DNA of 64,000 nucleotides, taken from assembly GCA_903813345.2 (NCBI GenBank), contig CAIIXF020000005.1, positions 23,377,375 through 23,441,374 of the forward strand. The letters are read 5' to 3'. Position 1 is the stretch's first letter, and each line of letters starts with the position of its first letter. This stretch comes from Owenia fusiformis. Its lineage: Eukaryota; Annelida; Polychaeta; Sabellida; Oweniidae. Below are positions 12,801 through 28,200 of this stretch, one piece after another. The notes beneath the pieces were generated by a model. That model did not search any database and was not told the origin of the DNA. It worked only from the letters and a program-made list of their open reading frames with translations. Both the position numbers and the translations under genes were made by a program.

Positions 12801-15800
12801 TTTCATACACTGTAGGTTTGATAGATTAACATGGGTATGTGATATTTTTCAGATGTTGCCCTTCTTGCTTTGATTATACATGAATATAACACAAGACATA
12901 TTAAATGCATGTATTTCAAATATATTTGAATTCATTATTTGAAGCATAGGACTTGTTGTTTATTTTACAGGGACGGTGTGTATGTAATGATGGTTACCAT
13001 GGGAATGGTGTTTGGTGTGTACCTACAAACACTTGTGCAATAAATAATGGAAATTGTCATAAAAAGGTAATAAAAATTTATTATGTTTTGTTGTTTGTTA
13101 TCCTGATGGTATAATAATATTGAGGAAATGCATTGGAGCTGCAAGTAATTTAATAATCAGACTTTTATGGCTTTAAGGTGTTTCTCATTTGTTAGCTAGT
13201 ATGTTTTATGGAGAAAAAGGTGTTCATAAAACAGAGTTGTTCATGTTCAAAGTGTTCTTTTGATTTGAAATCCTTTCCTGTAAGTATGCTAATGAATTGG
13301 GGTATTTATTCATTGGCTTTTAACAAAAATGCACAGTGGCATTTTATGCCAAATATACAAGTATTACTTCAATGAAAATGACACAACAGCCATTTGCCTG
13401 CCATATTGAAATAACAGTACATGTATCAACCAATTTAGAAATAGAAAACAAAAGGGTTTGGATCGTTTTTTTTTAAATTTTTTTCTAGACGAAAGTGGAA
13501 CACAGGCATTATTTCTCAGTCAGGACTCATATGGGCGCTAAGAAGGACAACTTTTCGAACTGTTTTGAATTACCTTGAGCGCCTGGGCACCAATCACGGC
13601 TAATACAGTATATATACCAAATATATGGTATTATTGTTTGATGTCAGTATACAGGATGGGCCAAAAATGTCAATATTTTTATGTCACCACCAAAAAGGGG
13701 TGACATATTGTTACAGAGACATTGTGTCCATTTTTTTTGACAGCGGTTGGTGATTGGTGGATGGCGGTTGGCTATCAGCAATCAGTGTGTGGTGGTTGGT
13801 GTCTGTAACAAATTCTTAAATCTTCCAATAACTCTGTAACTTAACAGATACTGTTTAGACTGACTTCAGTTTTTTTGTTTTTTTCAAAATCATCTAAAGG
13901 TTATCAGAAGTTCAAATCTGGCTAAGATTTGAGATTTTACCTTCATTATCCCATCGAACGAAGTTCGGAGGGATATAGGGAACGCCTCCGTCCGTCCATC
14001 TGTCCGTCCGGGCAATAACTCAAATACCGTTGGCCCGATTTTGTTCATATTTTGTACACATATACCCTATGGGGGTAGAAGTTCTGCTCAAAATCCAATT
14101 TTCAAAATGGCCACTCATTTAGAAATGGCGGCCATTTTAGTGCCGATTTTACAGTAATTTAGGTGCAATATGTAAAACAGTAATAGCAATATGTTTTAAA
14201 TGTAAAAAAATTATATAGGACATTAATAAAGCTAGAAATGTAGATATTAAAGAAGCACATGGCAGCCATCTTGATAAATGGGGGCCTTTACTCATTATTT
14301 TATGATTTTTGCTGTAACTCGAAAAGTAGTGGAGCGATTTTGTTCATATTTGGTATGTGAATACAATAAGCATGGCACACCGTCTATTAATGACACTTCT
14401 GGTAGAAGGTTGCCATTTGGAAAAATGGCTGCCATTTTTGCTATATACTTTGTAAAAATGCCAGCCATGGCTGTTCGATGGGATTTGCTACGCTTTGGCG
14501 TTGTTGTTGTCTAGTTATTGCAATTGAAGTGTTTTTTGTTAGATCCTGAAGTTTCAGCATCATAGGTTAATGTAAAGTCTTAAAATGGTTGCTAAAGCAA
14601 CCCGGGGGTAGGGATAGGCGGGGCAGGTACCAATATTTCTAATCATGAAGAGCTCTAAAGTGTTTTTCTATTTATATTTCTTTTAAATGATCAAAATGTT
14701 TGGGAAGTTGTTCCCTTTATTCAGCACGATGTTCACCAAACACAAATAATGACATTTAGCATTGTGATGTCATCATGCCACAGTTCAATTAATCACAAAT
14801 TTAAATTCAGTCACAGTCTAGAAATTGCAAAAATGCCTGCAATTCTCAAACCTGATAAGAAGGCCTTGTTCACGGTGGCCCAATTTTATAATTCATTTGG
14901 ACTCACAGTCACACAAACTCATGCTACCATGAAGAAAGTTAAAAGGAATATACACCAGATAGAGCTATAATTATGAGGTGGCAGAAGAGATTTCAAAATG
15001 ATGACTCGACCCTGGATGAACTCCAAACCAAAACCTCTTTAAATTTCATGAAAAAGATTTCAATGCTATATACACTGTAGCAGTCTCTATTGCAAAAGAA
15101 ACTATCTGAGGTGATGATATGTGCACATTCACTTATTTTATTACACTAATAGCTTTTAGAGCAATTTGTTAAGGAGTAAAAATGGATTATGACGAGTATG
15201 AATCACTTCTTGATGGGCCTGAGCCTATAAAACTAGACACCATACAGGATTGATAGCCCATGCTGATGTTAGTTTTGTTGACCATGCTTATAACATTAAC
15301 TGCCTTTCTCTATGATCTAGGCCATACCACACATTTCTCTCTAAGATTGAATGAACTTTCTGATTTTGCATTGCTATACATGTTTATTGCTTTAATGCTA
15401 GCTAATTCCACTCATTTTCTATCAATTTTGCATTTTTATTATCGCACTTTGAAAAAGTGCTATATTGCCGTCGTCTTGTGCTGTTGGGCGGGCGGGCGGG
15501 CGGGCGGGACATAAACCAAATCAATTGTCATCAAATTTCCAGGATAACTGCTTACCTGTTCAACTTGAAATTTTTACAGATGCAAGAGCAGACTAGTACC
15601 AAGATCTGATTAGGTTAAGGGCATGCTGGGTAAACTACGTGGTGGCCATTTTGAATTTTTCAACAAATCTTGTCATCAAAATTCTAGGAAAACCACTTAT
15701 CCGTTCAACTTGAAATGTTTACAGATGCAAGAGCAGACTATTGCCAAGATCTGATTAGGTTTTGGGTATGCTGGCTGAATAACATGGTGGCCATTTTGAA

Positions 15801-18800
15801 TTTTTCAATTTGGCGGCCATTTTGAATTTTTCAACTTGCTCCAAATTGACCAAATTTTTTTTTTAAAAACATCTACAAGTTCTCAGAAGTTCAAATCTGA
15901 CCTTAGATTTCAGATTTGACCTTTCATTCACCTTCAGTGACCTTGAAAAGGTCAAAAAAGTTGATTTTCTAAATTGATATTTTGGATTTAAATTTAGGTC
16001 AGCTTAATTACAAAACACCTACTGAGGTCTGAAAAAGTTAAATTTCAAGGTCGAAGGTCAAGGTCATTAAACTAGGTCACAAATGATGTTATCCAAGTTT
16101 CTCAAAGTTTGAGACTACAAATCAATTCTTGTCATCAAAATTCCAAGAAAATCGCTAACCTGTTCAACTTGAAATTTTTACACATGCAATAGCAGACAAG
16201 TGCCAAGATCTGATTAGGTTTAGGGCATGCTGGGTAATGTATGTGGCGGCCATTTTGAATTTTTCAACAAATCTTGTCATCAAAATTCCAGGAAAACCAC
16301 TCATCCGTTCAACTTGAAATTTTTACAGATGCAAGAGCAGACTATTGCCAAGATCTGATTAGGTTTTGGGTATGCTGGCTGAATTACATGGTGGCCTTTT
16401 TGAATTTTTCAATTTGGCGGCCATTTTGAATTTTTCAACTTGCTCCAAATTGACCAAATTTTTTTGTAAAAACATCTACAAGTTCTCAGAAGTTCAAATC
16501 TGACCTTAGATTTCAGATTTGACCTTTCATTCACCTTCATTGACCTTGAAAAGGTCAAAAAAGTTGATTTTCTAAATTGATATTTTGGATTTAAATTTAG
16601 GTCAGCTTAATTACAAAACACCTACTGAGGTCTGAAAAAGTTAAATTTTCAAGGTCGAAGGTCATCAAATTAGGTCACAAACGATGTTATCTAAATTTTC
16701 CCAAAGTTCCAGACTACAAATAAATTCTTGTCATCAAAATTGCAGGAAAACCGCTAACCTTGTCAACTTGAAATGTTTACAGATGCAAGAGCAGACTAGT
16801 GCCAAGGTCTGATTAGGTTTTGGCCATGCTGGGTAAATTGCATGGTGGCCAGTTTGCTCTTCAAAGTGCGATATTTATCACTGTGTGTCTTGTTGAATAT
16901 GACTGATGTGATATTTAAAATCTGGTTATTGCTGGGCTCTCACAGGAAATAAACGTCACAGTGAAGCTAACAGAGTCGGTCAACCAGCTAATTTGCTGCA
17001 ACGAAACAAGTGAACAATAGCTACATGCTAGTAGAAATGAATTTGATTTTAACAATTAAATTCCAAAATTAAACCCTCTGTTCTGACATCAGAGGTAGCC
17101 ACCTCTAAGAAGGCTGATGTAGGCTAATTGACTAGCAGATTTGGTTTAGTTGAAGCAGTCTGTTATGCATTCATGTTTCTTACCTTAAGTTTGTTCCCCA
17201 ATAGGTGATCGTTTCTATAGTCTATGAATGGTTTGAGAAATGTTGAAGAATAGTCTTATGTTTTTTGTGAAAAATTTAATTCTGAAATTCCGAGGAATGA
17301 GTCAAAGGGACTTTATTTGTTACTACGTATTCCCTGTTGAGAAATTTGAATGACGATATTTTCTTAAGTGTTGATTCATACATTTACCTGTGTATTCTGC
17401 AATTTTAAAAAGACATTTACATCTGTGATTCCTTAAATGATTTCAGAAGAGATTGAATAAGGAGATGAAATTACACACAAGACATAGAAACATTATGTAT
17501 CACTATAAATCCACAGAACACATTAAAAAAGCTGTCTGTCTGGGCAAACAGATTAGGTTCAAATTTTGTAGGCTAATGTTTTATGGGGATGCATGTATAA
17601 TAAGACCTCTGCTCAAGAATGAATTTTCAATTTAGCTACTCGGTTCAAATTTTGTTATTAAAATTACATATGCTGGTATAACCTGAAGGATATATGACTC
17701 TGCTAAAGAAAGAAATTTCAAGATGGCTGCTGAATTCAAAATGGTGTTTTTTGGTTCAGATTAAGTATGCCAATGCCTTAGTAAATAGGAATAAAGTAAT
17801 ACTCAAAATTCTAAAGAAATGTCCAAAAAGCAAACATCTCGATTACATTTTTTACCACTTAACAATAAGACAGATAGCAGACTGACAGGGATGAAACAAA
17901 TCAAGTGTAAAGAGCTTATTTAAATGCAGCAATAAATCTTAGAGAAGCAATTTCTTACACTAATGAATTACCTTTGTCAAGTTTTGATTAAAAATTATGA
18001 ATAATGTTGTCTACCATTTAGACATGCGGGAAGGGATTTGATGTTGAAAAATATAAAATCATGAATAAAAGCATTGTAAAATAAAAATACTGGAACTAAT
18101 CCTTCATTTATCTGTTAATATTGTATTCTTAATTAATGGTTTTATGAACTAGAGTGTTATAATTCAAATATTTTGACTGCTTATTTGGCTGGTGTCATCT
18201 TTTATGAACTTAGCAAACAATTTATGATTTTTAAGCTTGAATATTTTCAACAAAATTATAAGATTAATCTACTTCTCTAACATTGATTCAAAGTTTATGT
18301 ACAATCGATATGCTCTGGAATGCAGTTTATAGGGGTACTTTAAATACATAATTATGAGTTAAAAAACTTAAATGGTCCTGGTGCCAAAATCAGCATGCCT
18401 TACCTTAATTAATGTGATTGTGTTGTTTCATAAAACCATGAAAATGCAAAGGATCCAATCCTCTGAATGTACTATTGCATCTTTTTCTATTTCCAGGCCA
18501 TTTGCACAGTAACTGGCCCAGGAGATAACAACTGTACCTGCCCCTTGAACTACATTGGAGATGGCTTCACCTGTGAGGGGCTTCTGGGTCTGGAAATATC
18601 AGATATACCTGATCTTGCAGTAATGAATGATGTAATCAAGGTAATTTTACATTTACACCCTATGCTGAAGGTGCTCTACAAAAAACACTCGGTGCAGATA
18701 TCATACACACATATGAATATGAATGAGTACCCAAAATGGGTTAGTTTATTTACCAATAAATCTGCACTGCACATTCATGATATCCACACCGAGTGTTTTC

Positions 18801-19254
18801 AATATAGCACCAGCTGCATATAATAGGGTGATTTACATGAAATCAAAATTAACAACATTTGAAAACACAAACTCTAATGATTAATTTGGAAGTGAGAGTA
18901 CATCAAGCTCAAAAAGTATGCAAAAGTACCAAAAAGAGAATACAAAACAATATGACAAAAAGAAAGAAAAATATAAACATCATCATGAAAACAAACAAAC
19001 CTCAATTTAAAATGATTCACATTGAAACAATGTCTATTACGCTCCACTCTATACAACTGCCATGGAGCCTTTCATCTTTTATTTAACTTTTGTTAAAAAG
19101 CGTTTGTGATCACTTTCGAACCTAATTAGCCATTACTGCAGTAAAATGACCAATGGAGAGCAATAATATCACAATAAAATCATACTAAAGTGTGTATTTA
19201 TATTATTTATCAATGACACTTTTAACAATAATAAAAAAGCATTAAAAAGATAAA

Positions 19255-19297
<43 letters not shown>

Positions 19298-22200
19298 ATT
19301 TATTCAAGTTTTAGATTTACATTATAATATAAGGTTACATGATAATACATATTATAAGAAAGTATATAAGGGGGGTTTACAGGGGAGGGGAGAGACTATA
19401 ATTACTTGATCTAAGTATAGTGGGTCAAATGTGAGAGTTTGGTTTTTCTATTTAGGTCTTCTTTTTACCCCCTTTCTGACTCTGTATGTATGTTTTGTAG
19501 TATTTGGTTTCCAGCTCAGAAAGGGGGGTTATACATAATTTTCTATCATTGAATTTATAAGATTCCATTTTCTGTCATGCAATTCTTCTTGTCCATGTGT
19601 TTTTGCAATATATTTGTCAGCCTTCTTTTCTCTTATTAAGTATCTTTGAAAAGCATTTATGGTAGGTGTTTTTTCTTCCAATTTATTAATATACATGAAT
19701 CTCTTTATGAGTAAGGTTGCTAGGTTTTGGCTGAGAGACAATCTTGGAGATCCTAACATAAAAGCTTGGTCATCAGGTATCTCTTCATTCAGGATTCTGT
19801 AGCATTGTTGTTTGAAATCTTCCATCACTTGGCATTTCAGGAAACCATGTTCTATATCGTCTATTTGGTTGCTATTGCACAGTACGCATGTTTGGGTTTT
19901 TACTTTTTTCATTTTGAAAAGTATTTTTCTGAAGTATATTGCCCTATTTAGTATCCTATATTGAAAATATATTTATATATTTATAAAAAGATAAACATGC
20001 TAAATGAATGTCACTTATTCTTACATTGTATATTACATTGTATATTCTGTGCTCATGGGAAAAATACATTGATACATCTTGAAATTCAAAATAGAGCGGA
20101 AAAGAGTGCAATTAGCAAAAATCAAAATAAATTGGCTCGAAGGAGAAACTCTAAATTGTTTAGAAGTGTTAAAAAATCAGACACTTTATTCAAATGTTGA
20201 GGAGTTATATCATGAAATAAACATAAGCATAGAACACTGATTTCCATGAATGGCCATTACCTCATTTGATAGATGACTTTAACCATTGAGAAAAATGTTT
20301 TGATTGGTGTGATACAAAATCTCAAACAGAGTGAAACTTAGTGGAATAAGCAAAGAATAAACTGAACAGGCATGTAGGAAATACTCCACTTTGGCAATTT
20401 ATTCAAAATATAGAGAGAAGTGTAAAAACCTTGACAAGAGGAATTATATGCACAGGATGACTTGATATCTCCAGCCTGAGTCTAATTCAGTGTATAACTA
20501 GATAACAGCAAGATGCTAAGACAGCAAATCCCATTGAACATCTTGTAAATGTGAAACAAAATAACCAGCCACTCCATTGCCAAAATTGCATGGAATTACA
20601 GGGTGGTACAAAAATACTAGATCACTTGTTAATTAAAATGAAGCAGAACTTCTATTCCCATCAGGTATTTGTTCATAAAATATGATTCAAACATGACCGT
20701 GCTCTATTCGAATTTCTCAACCAATCAGAATGCAGCATAGCCAATATAGAACGTTCTCTAATTCTCCATAGATGCACGACCATGCACTATTCAATCTGCA
20801 ATTTGCATTGTTTTGAGTGACGTCACATCTCAGCTGCACATCTTGGGCTCTGTCCGGGGATAGCTGTTCTTTTTTACTCCCTCCGTAACTACTGTAACTA
20901 TTTAAATTACTACTGTAACATGTTTGCATACACTGTATAAAATCTAAAACGGGGAGTAAAATAGAACAGCCCAAACAAATTCTAAAATTTTTCCGGCCGA
21001 CTTCAGAATCTTGACAGCATGCGTATTCTTCCTTCATGCCCGTTCCACAGACACGGCTTTTACTAATTTTTATGTTTGAATCGGAATAAATAATGATAGG
21101 CCATTCAATATGGTGAAATTCAGCACTCGTTGGACAGAATGTTAGTACAAATGCACTCACCTTCGGTTCGTGCTTTGTACAACATTCTGTCCAACTCGTG
21201 CTGAATTTCACCATATTGAATGGCCTATCATTATTTATTCCTTAAATGAATATTGGCCAAACAGCATTTGACTTATGCTTAATTGATGGACAAACAAACA
21301 GACAGAGACATTCTCTATATCCCCCTATGCAATGGAATAATTAAATCACAGGACTTGATAAATCCAAGAACAATACAGAGAATGAATGGCATGTTTATAT
21401 TTACATAAATCTTTGTCTTTTATTATTTCCCACAAGCATCTACTTGACTTTTTGAGTGTGATGATAGCCTACTAGTATTTTATTTTATCTTTAACTTAAT
21501 AAAGGTGGCTCATGTGGAAAAGCAATATTGGATATTTGACCATAAGATATATTATTATTTGAGAATGTCATCAAACATGTTAAGTTAAGAGTACAGGTTT
21601 AGCGTATTTTAAGAGTTATTTTCAAACGTGATATAATGAAGTGTGAAATGTTAACTCAGAATTATATCTATATTAAATGGAAAATATATAATATTTTATA
21701 TCAGGTTCTACTTGTCTTATATATAAATAAGTAACACATTGTTTACACAATGCTGTATTATCATTATAGTATTGTAACACTAAACTTAACCGTTTAACAA
21801 CCTTATGTGTTTAATCTTGTTGTGATATCTTTTCGAAATTTGAATAAAATGTTTAATTTTTCTTGCATTTTACAAACGGTTCTGTGAGTTGATAATATAG
21901 CATGTCTTTTATTTTCTTATTTACTGATATCTTCAATTCTCTTTTTATTGAGTATGAGTTTTTTCCTCATGGTATCTACCTCTAAATACTGTGAACTTAC
22001 CTTATAGTTATCAATGACATATGATGCATTCTACAGTTATACTAATTGCCAGTGTCCCTTTTCCAAACGAATAAATTCCTAATTGCTGGAACTATTAGCA
22101 GCCATATGCACGCTAAAATGCTATTCTCGAATATCAACTGGTACTGCTCCACAGATTTATTTTATTGTTTAGAAAACAAGACACTTATCCTAAAGTCGTA

Positions 22201-25200
22201 TAAAACTCACTCACTTACTTTGGAATTCCAATTCAGGATAACTCTTTCATATAATATTTAATTTAAAGTGTTGTTTAAACACTAATTCATTCAGCTGCTG
22301 GTTTATATTTATTTTATATTTATATTTTATTGTTTACTACTTCTACTTCTGGAAGCAAGCAAACAAATCATTTGTAGAGAGCTGATAAGAGGTCACTCTA
22401 CTCTACTTGAGGAGTATACTTTCTTTTATCTGTTCTTGAATACATTCTCTTACTATGTTCTCTGAATAGAATAATACTCGAATGACGTAGTCTTGCATTG
22501 TGACCCTATTATATACATCCCCCCTGTATTTCCTCTTCCTCATAGAGAAGGAAGGGTCTTGATATAAGACTAGAATGGCCCTACAATAACACCTGATTAC
22601 GAGTGTCCACTTCATACCTGTTTGTTTTATTCCTTAAAAGATCCATTGGAAGGTTTATACTACATTTGAAATCATTATCAGGATATCATTGTGTAAAATT
22701 GCCGATTCCATTCAATTCAGCTTTTCTGCATTTCAAAATAACTTACACAACTTATACCTAGCTAGATGAAATATGATGTATGTTTGACATGTTATTAAGA
22801 TTTATTAAAGGTCCCATTTAAAGTTAAAACCACTTTGGCTAATATTTTCAAACTTTGCATATACAATCTTTACTATATACACTGTATAAACTATAATTTT
22901 TACTTGTTTTTAGACTCTTCCATTTACTGATGATTATCTTAATGATATAGACTCAAACTACACAGTTTTTGCACCATACAACCAGGCTACACAACAGTTC
23001 CTTAAGTCCATGAGCCTAAGATACTGGACGCAGCACCTTAATGTGCTAACACTCTTAAGGTAGGTGTTATGCAATTACCCTTTCCAATAATTTGATATTG
23101 TATATTTAAAATGAGAACTTTATTTCGTAGTTATACAACTTAACTAGCCTCTCAGGGTATTATTCTATGTTGTTGTAATGTTGTATCTTGAATTTAGTAC
23201 AAGGCTATTGAGGAGGCCATCTATCAAGATAAGGTATAAGCTATAGGCCCCAAAACACAACCCAGGCATAAGTGCGCTTAAAAACAGTGATTTATGATGC
23301 CTTTTCACTTTTGTAAAGTGTAAGAATTTACATTTTCCTTTCATAGTTGAGTCAATAAGGCATAAAGGAGTTCAGGGAACCCTTTCAATATCCATCCTTC
23401 CAGTATGAGCTTTATGTAGTAAAGATGATATACACTGTATAATTACTTATTAAGCCTTCTGAGAAAAGGACATTGGTTCTTAACATTAAAGTATAAATCA
23501 TATAATATAGAGTGTGCAAGTGTCAGGAGATGGGGACCAAAGATAGGGCAAAGCAAAGTTTGATCCATTTTGGTATGAGAGGCAGCCAGGACAGTACTAT
23601 ATAGCTATACTTTCCTTTTAATTGAGATGTCCCCTGATATGTGACATTCTTAAAATAAACAGTATTTGTGTCACAGAATTCAAACTAAGAGTATATTTAA
23701 AGGCCCCATATAAAGTTTAAACCACTTTGGCTTATATTGTAGTCTTACCCAATGTTATCAAAGTGTGGTATGTGAAACTTTTTTTTTTAATTTCAAAAAG
23801 TGGTTTTTGATAGACCTTTTGTTCCAAAATTTGTGAATTTAGTTAAAACCAACTTTTACAGGTCACTCATATCTTTTAATTAGCCACAATTCATACCAAT
23901 GCATAGCATTCATCCTCCCATGTTTTTTGCCGAAAAAATTAAGAAAATCGGTTCATAAATAAGCGAGAAATAAACTTATCAGTGCATGAAAATGGTTCTG
24001 AGAAAAATGCATTTCAAATTTTAGTTCTCATTGAAACCAATGGTACAATGATATCTAAAACATAATTTATTCTTCCTTTTAACCTGGTTAGACAATCAAC
24101 ATTGGTTTTTATGAAAGTCTAGCATATTTAGAAAAGATTGACATCGAAAAAAAAATTTCAAAGTTTTTGTTACCTTAGTGACATCACTAATGTTTCAAAA
24201 TATTTTTGATATGCTAAAACATTGAAGTGGCCCATTAAAAATGGCATTTTATTATTGAAATAGTGTGTCCTTTGTTCAATCTTTGCATAGGTGTTAAAAA
24301 GATAATCTTTTTTGAAATGCATTAAGAAAATATTTGATGATTAAGAAATTTAAACTTTTTTTGAAAAATGGCGTGAAATTTGAATATTTGAGAAATGAAA
24401 TGCTCACAACTTTTTTTTCAAAAATAATTTTTTGTTCAAAAATCTCTAAAATCACTTTTTAAGTACTGACAAATAGTAAATGAATGATAAAAAAATATTT
24501 TCAAACTTTAGACGGGGACTTTAAGAAATCTAGTTTCTTTAATAGAAACCTGGAAGCACCTAGATAGATAACATACATGTAGCCCCTTTTGAAATGGACT
24601 TGTGAAACAATGTGGATTCTTGACATTACAACCAAGAAGCATTATTATATGGCTAATATAAGGCAGGTGCTCTTTTCAGGTCAAATGGTTAGTATTGACC
24701 TAGTTTTAAACATTTGACTTTCTTAACACTTGCAAAAAATTAGTTTTCATTAAGTTTGGAAAGAATTTAAGCAGATGACTTCATGTTTTGTTTCCTAGAC
24801 TTTGATTGTCTCCGTCATCCTCTGATCAATCTTGTTGTTTTACTTGGTCTATTAAGCCCTATTAAAATTGAAAGAAAAGTTGGATAACACAAGAATTCCT
24901 GTGCCAGTCTTTAGTATCATTGTATAGTTTGACTAATTCAGGTTAAATAGTTAATTTGCAAAAAATTTCAGCTATCACACAATTGATGGAACATACACCG
25001 TGTCTGATCTTGTGGGCGCTGTCAATGACACAAAAGCAACATCTGGTAGTGAGAACACAGTGACATCTATAGAGACACTAGCTGATGGATTCAACATTAA
25101 TGTAACATATGTTCCTAAGGTAAGTATGGAACCGTCTTTTTCCTTGAATCAATGATGCCATTCTTATAAGAAAAATTACAAAGCCATACTGGGTAACAGC

Positions 25201-28200
25201 TTGCTTATCTTGTTGAATGATTATGACCTGTAAACAAAAAAATGTAGAAAATCAGAATTTGAACAGTGATAAATAGATGTTTTCTTTTATGTTATGGTTT
25301 TGATTGCACATGCACATTGTTTGTTGGAACAGAGATATATAAATTGTCTCTGGTTGGAATATTCATTTCACTTCACACTTTAATTTCTTCACTGAAATGT
25401 TGTCCTCTGAACACTTGATGCAGTTTATCACTTAATGGTATCACTTAATAATTGCACTCACTTGATGCAACTAAAAATGAACATTATTGTTAATATTTAA
25501 CAGTTCCTTCAGTAATAATATCCAACCTGTCTTTCCATGCATTTTATATACATAGATTCTACTTTGTTTAGAATATTTATTTCATTTTGTTATATTTTAT
25601 TTTGCTTTCAAAACTTGACTCTCTTGATTTTTACTTCGGGACACCCTTTAATTTCAACAACTATTATGTTAAACCATACATTCAATCAAAACACATGTTT
25701 GACCTATAAAGTAGATGGTTTGTCAGTGATTTCCACAAATCTGCACCATTAATATTGTGATAGGAGTGATGAAAAAGGTCAATAAATTACTTTAGAATCC
25801 AATTTCATTTAGTAAATGGATCTTTAAATATTCAGTTATAGGGCATAGCTAGGTTATACAGTTCAGTTTATATGTCCATCCGTTATAGATTATTTTCTGC
25901 TTGATTGATAACTTATGGCATGCTCCATATTCTGAATCAAAAATTGTAGATATTAAAGAGATATTGTGAGAACTATTTTAGAAGGTTAAATATGTTCTCC
26001 TTCTTCCTTTGAAATTATGGTCTTGGAAACTCGAAGAAAGAATTGTGGCTATAAAATGTCATAGAAGTGGTGTTTTACATTGCACACAAGGAAACAATGA
26101 CTTCAGTAGTAATGAATAAGGAAAATGTGCATGATGCGGACACTCAAATTATATAGAAGATGCAAAATAGACATTTTATTCAAACAGAGAAAAATGGAGT
26201 GAAATAGAATGGAGATTTTTATATTGGAACTGTTGCAATATAGTGCTTTGATAATTCCTACTCATACACATCAATTGAGATTGGACAATTAAAATGTCAC
26301 AAACAGGCTTTTATTTCTGGTTAAGTTAATAATACTTCACACATTTCTTGGCATATTTGTCTGTAGCAGTAGATTTATATGTATGGCTATGATATTGCCT
26401 TCTCACCTTATCTAAGTGCTTTTAGTTCACCACCATACAATGTAGCCTAATGTATTAAATCATTGAGTAATGACATGGTCCAGAATGAATAACTCATATT
26501 TTAACACAAAGTTCAGAACACACGACTGGACTGGGAACTAGGGAGTTTATACATATTTATAATCATTAACTTTATAGATTCTGAGTGATTAAAAGGAGAC
26601 TTTATCTCATATTTTTCTTCATAGAGTATGTTTGTATGAGATAATGCATTTAAACTGTAAGATGAATGTTTAATTTAGTAAATCAACCAATTAATGAAGC
26701 AGTTGGCACCTGGCAATTGATAAATTCATTTACATGTAGGTGACAAAAAAAAGGTTTTGCATTAGTGTTGAATACCAAAGTGTATTTACATGTCAAAAGT
26801 GCAAGAAATGTAAATGTGTAGGAGAGTCTCTAAATTACAAATTATCTCTTAAATCAAAGATGTATCATTTTTCAGCCAAGTTGACAGAAACATTGTCAGT
26901 GGGGTTATCTTCATTATGCAAAACTAAGCTGAAATGGTAGGAATGAGTGTTGATTGAAGAAAATAGACATGCAGTCTACACTCTAGATTGCATTGTAATG
27001 CCAAAAAATGAAACACTTTATTCAGATTTTAGTTATAATTGTGAGAAATAAGCGCAGCCATAGAGAGCATTAAACGCGGGTCTAAGCTTCAGATAAAAGA
27101 AATTACTTAGCATTAATTGTCCTAGTTTCTTCTAGTGTTGAAAAACGGCTGAATAAGTATAAAAATGAATTCAATGCTTTTATCTGAAATAAACAACTTT
27201 ATGTATATTATGATACAAAGCTTTTTGTTTATTTATATTATTCACTGCTGGCATTTGTTTCATGTATTCTTTGAGTTACTTGTTGAATAAATCATGGAGA
27301 TTTCAAGAAATGATTTATAAGCAGGTACCTTGCTGGTTCATTGACTATTGATTTGTTTTATGTTGGGGCAATTGTATTTAGAATTAATTGCCTAAGATCA
27401 CCATAGATACTGTAGTCTAATTCAGCGTTGATTAATACATCCAAATACATGTAAACTTGGGCTTAGCCATGGGGGTGCTCCCTCCACCCCTACAGAAAAA
27501 GAAAATAGTTCTAGTATATTGCTGATTAGAACCAAAACCCAAATACATAGAACTGCTGCAAATAATTTTCATGTGATGCTGATTTGATCTTAATGATCTT
27601 ACATGAATCTTCTCAGGCCTTCCTGGTTGTTTGAATGTAGATTGAATGTCATCCTCTTTTCGGGGAAAAATATGTAGTGACAGGATGTTCTAATGACATT
27701 TTCAAGCTGAATTAAGGCCAGACCAAAGATTAAAGTGTGGACAGGATCAGGCAATTGCAAAGGGAAGATACAAATCCCAGTGGAAAAGTATAATCATTGA
27801 TTTGTTACCAGGCATTGATTAGTTAAACTAATTCAACAAATACGTTTTACATTGTACTTATAAATCATCTGCATGCCACTGAAGGTTAAATAAAGCTTGA
27901 ATTTTGTCAGTTGTGTAATTGTATTTTGTACTTCATGCCTTTTATGTGTGACATTTGATTTTGTGATTCATAAAATTAAGATTTCTCTCTTCACCTTCAA
28001 AATTCATTGGTGATTTTTGCACATTTGTGCCATATAATATGATTGTAAATGAATACATGACAGGTTAGTCCATCCTTGTTGTAATTTTTGGTCTAATAGA
28101 ATGCAAAGCTTCCTGCGCCAAAGACATTTTCTCTGATACATGCTCCAGTCTATTTTTCTCTTGGAGACTAAGCAAATGAGATGTGTATAGTTCTTGTGTT

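Noticed and set aside
20717-21214. 165-codon open frame on the minus strand
   Set aside because: It runs into the palindrome at 21084-21240, has no recognisable domain, and its composition looks like non-coding intron.
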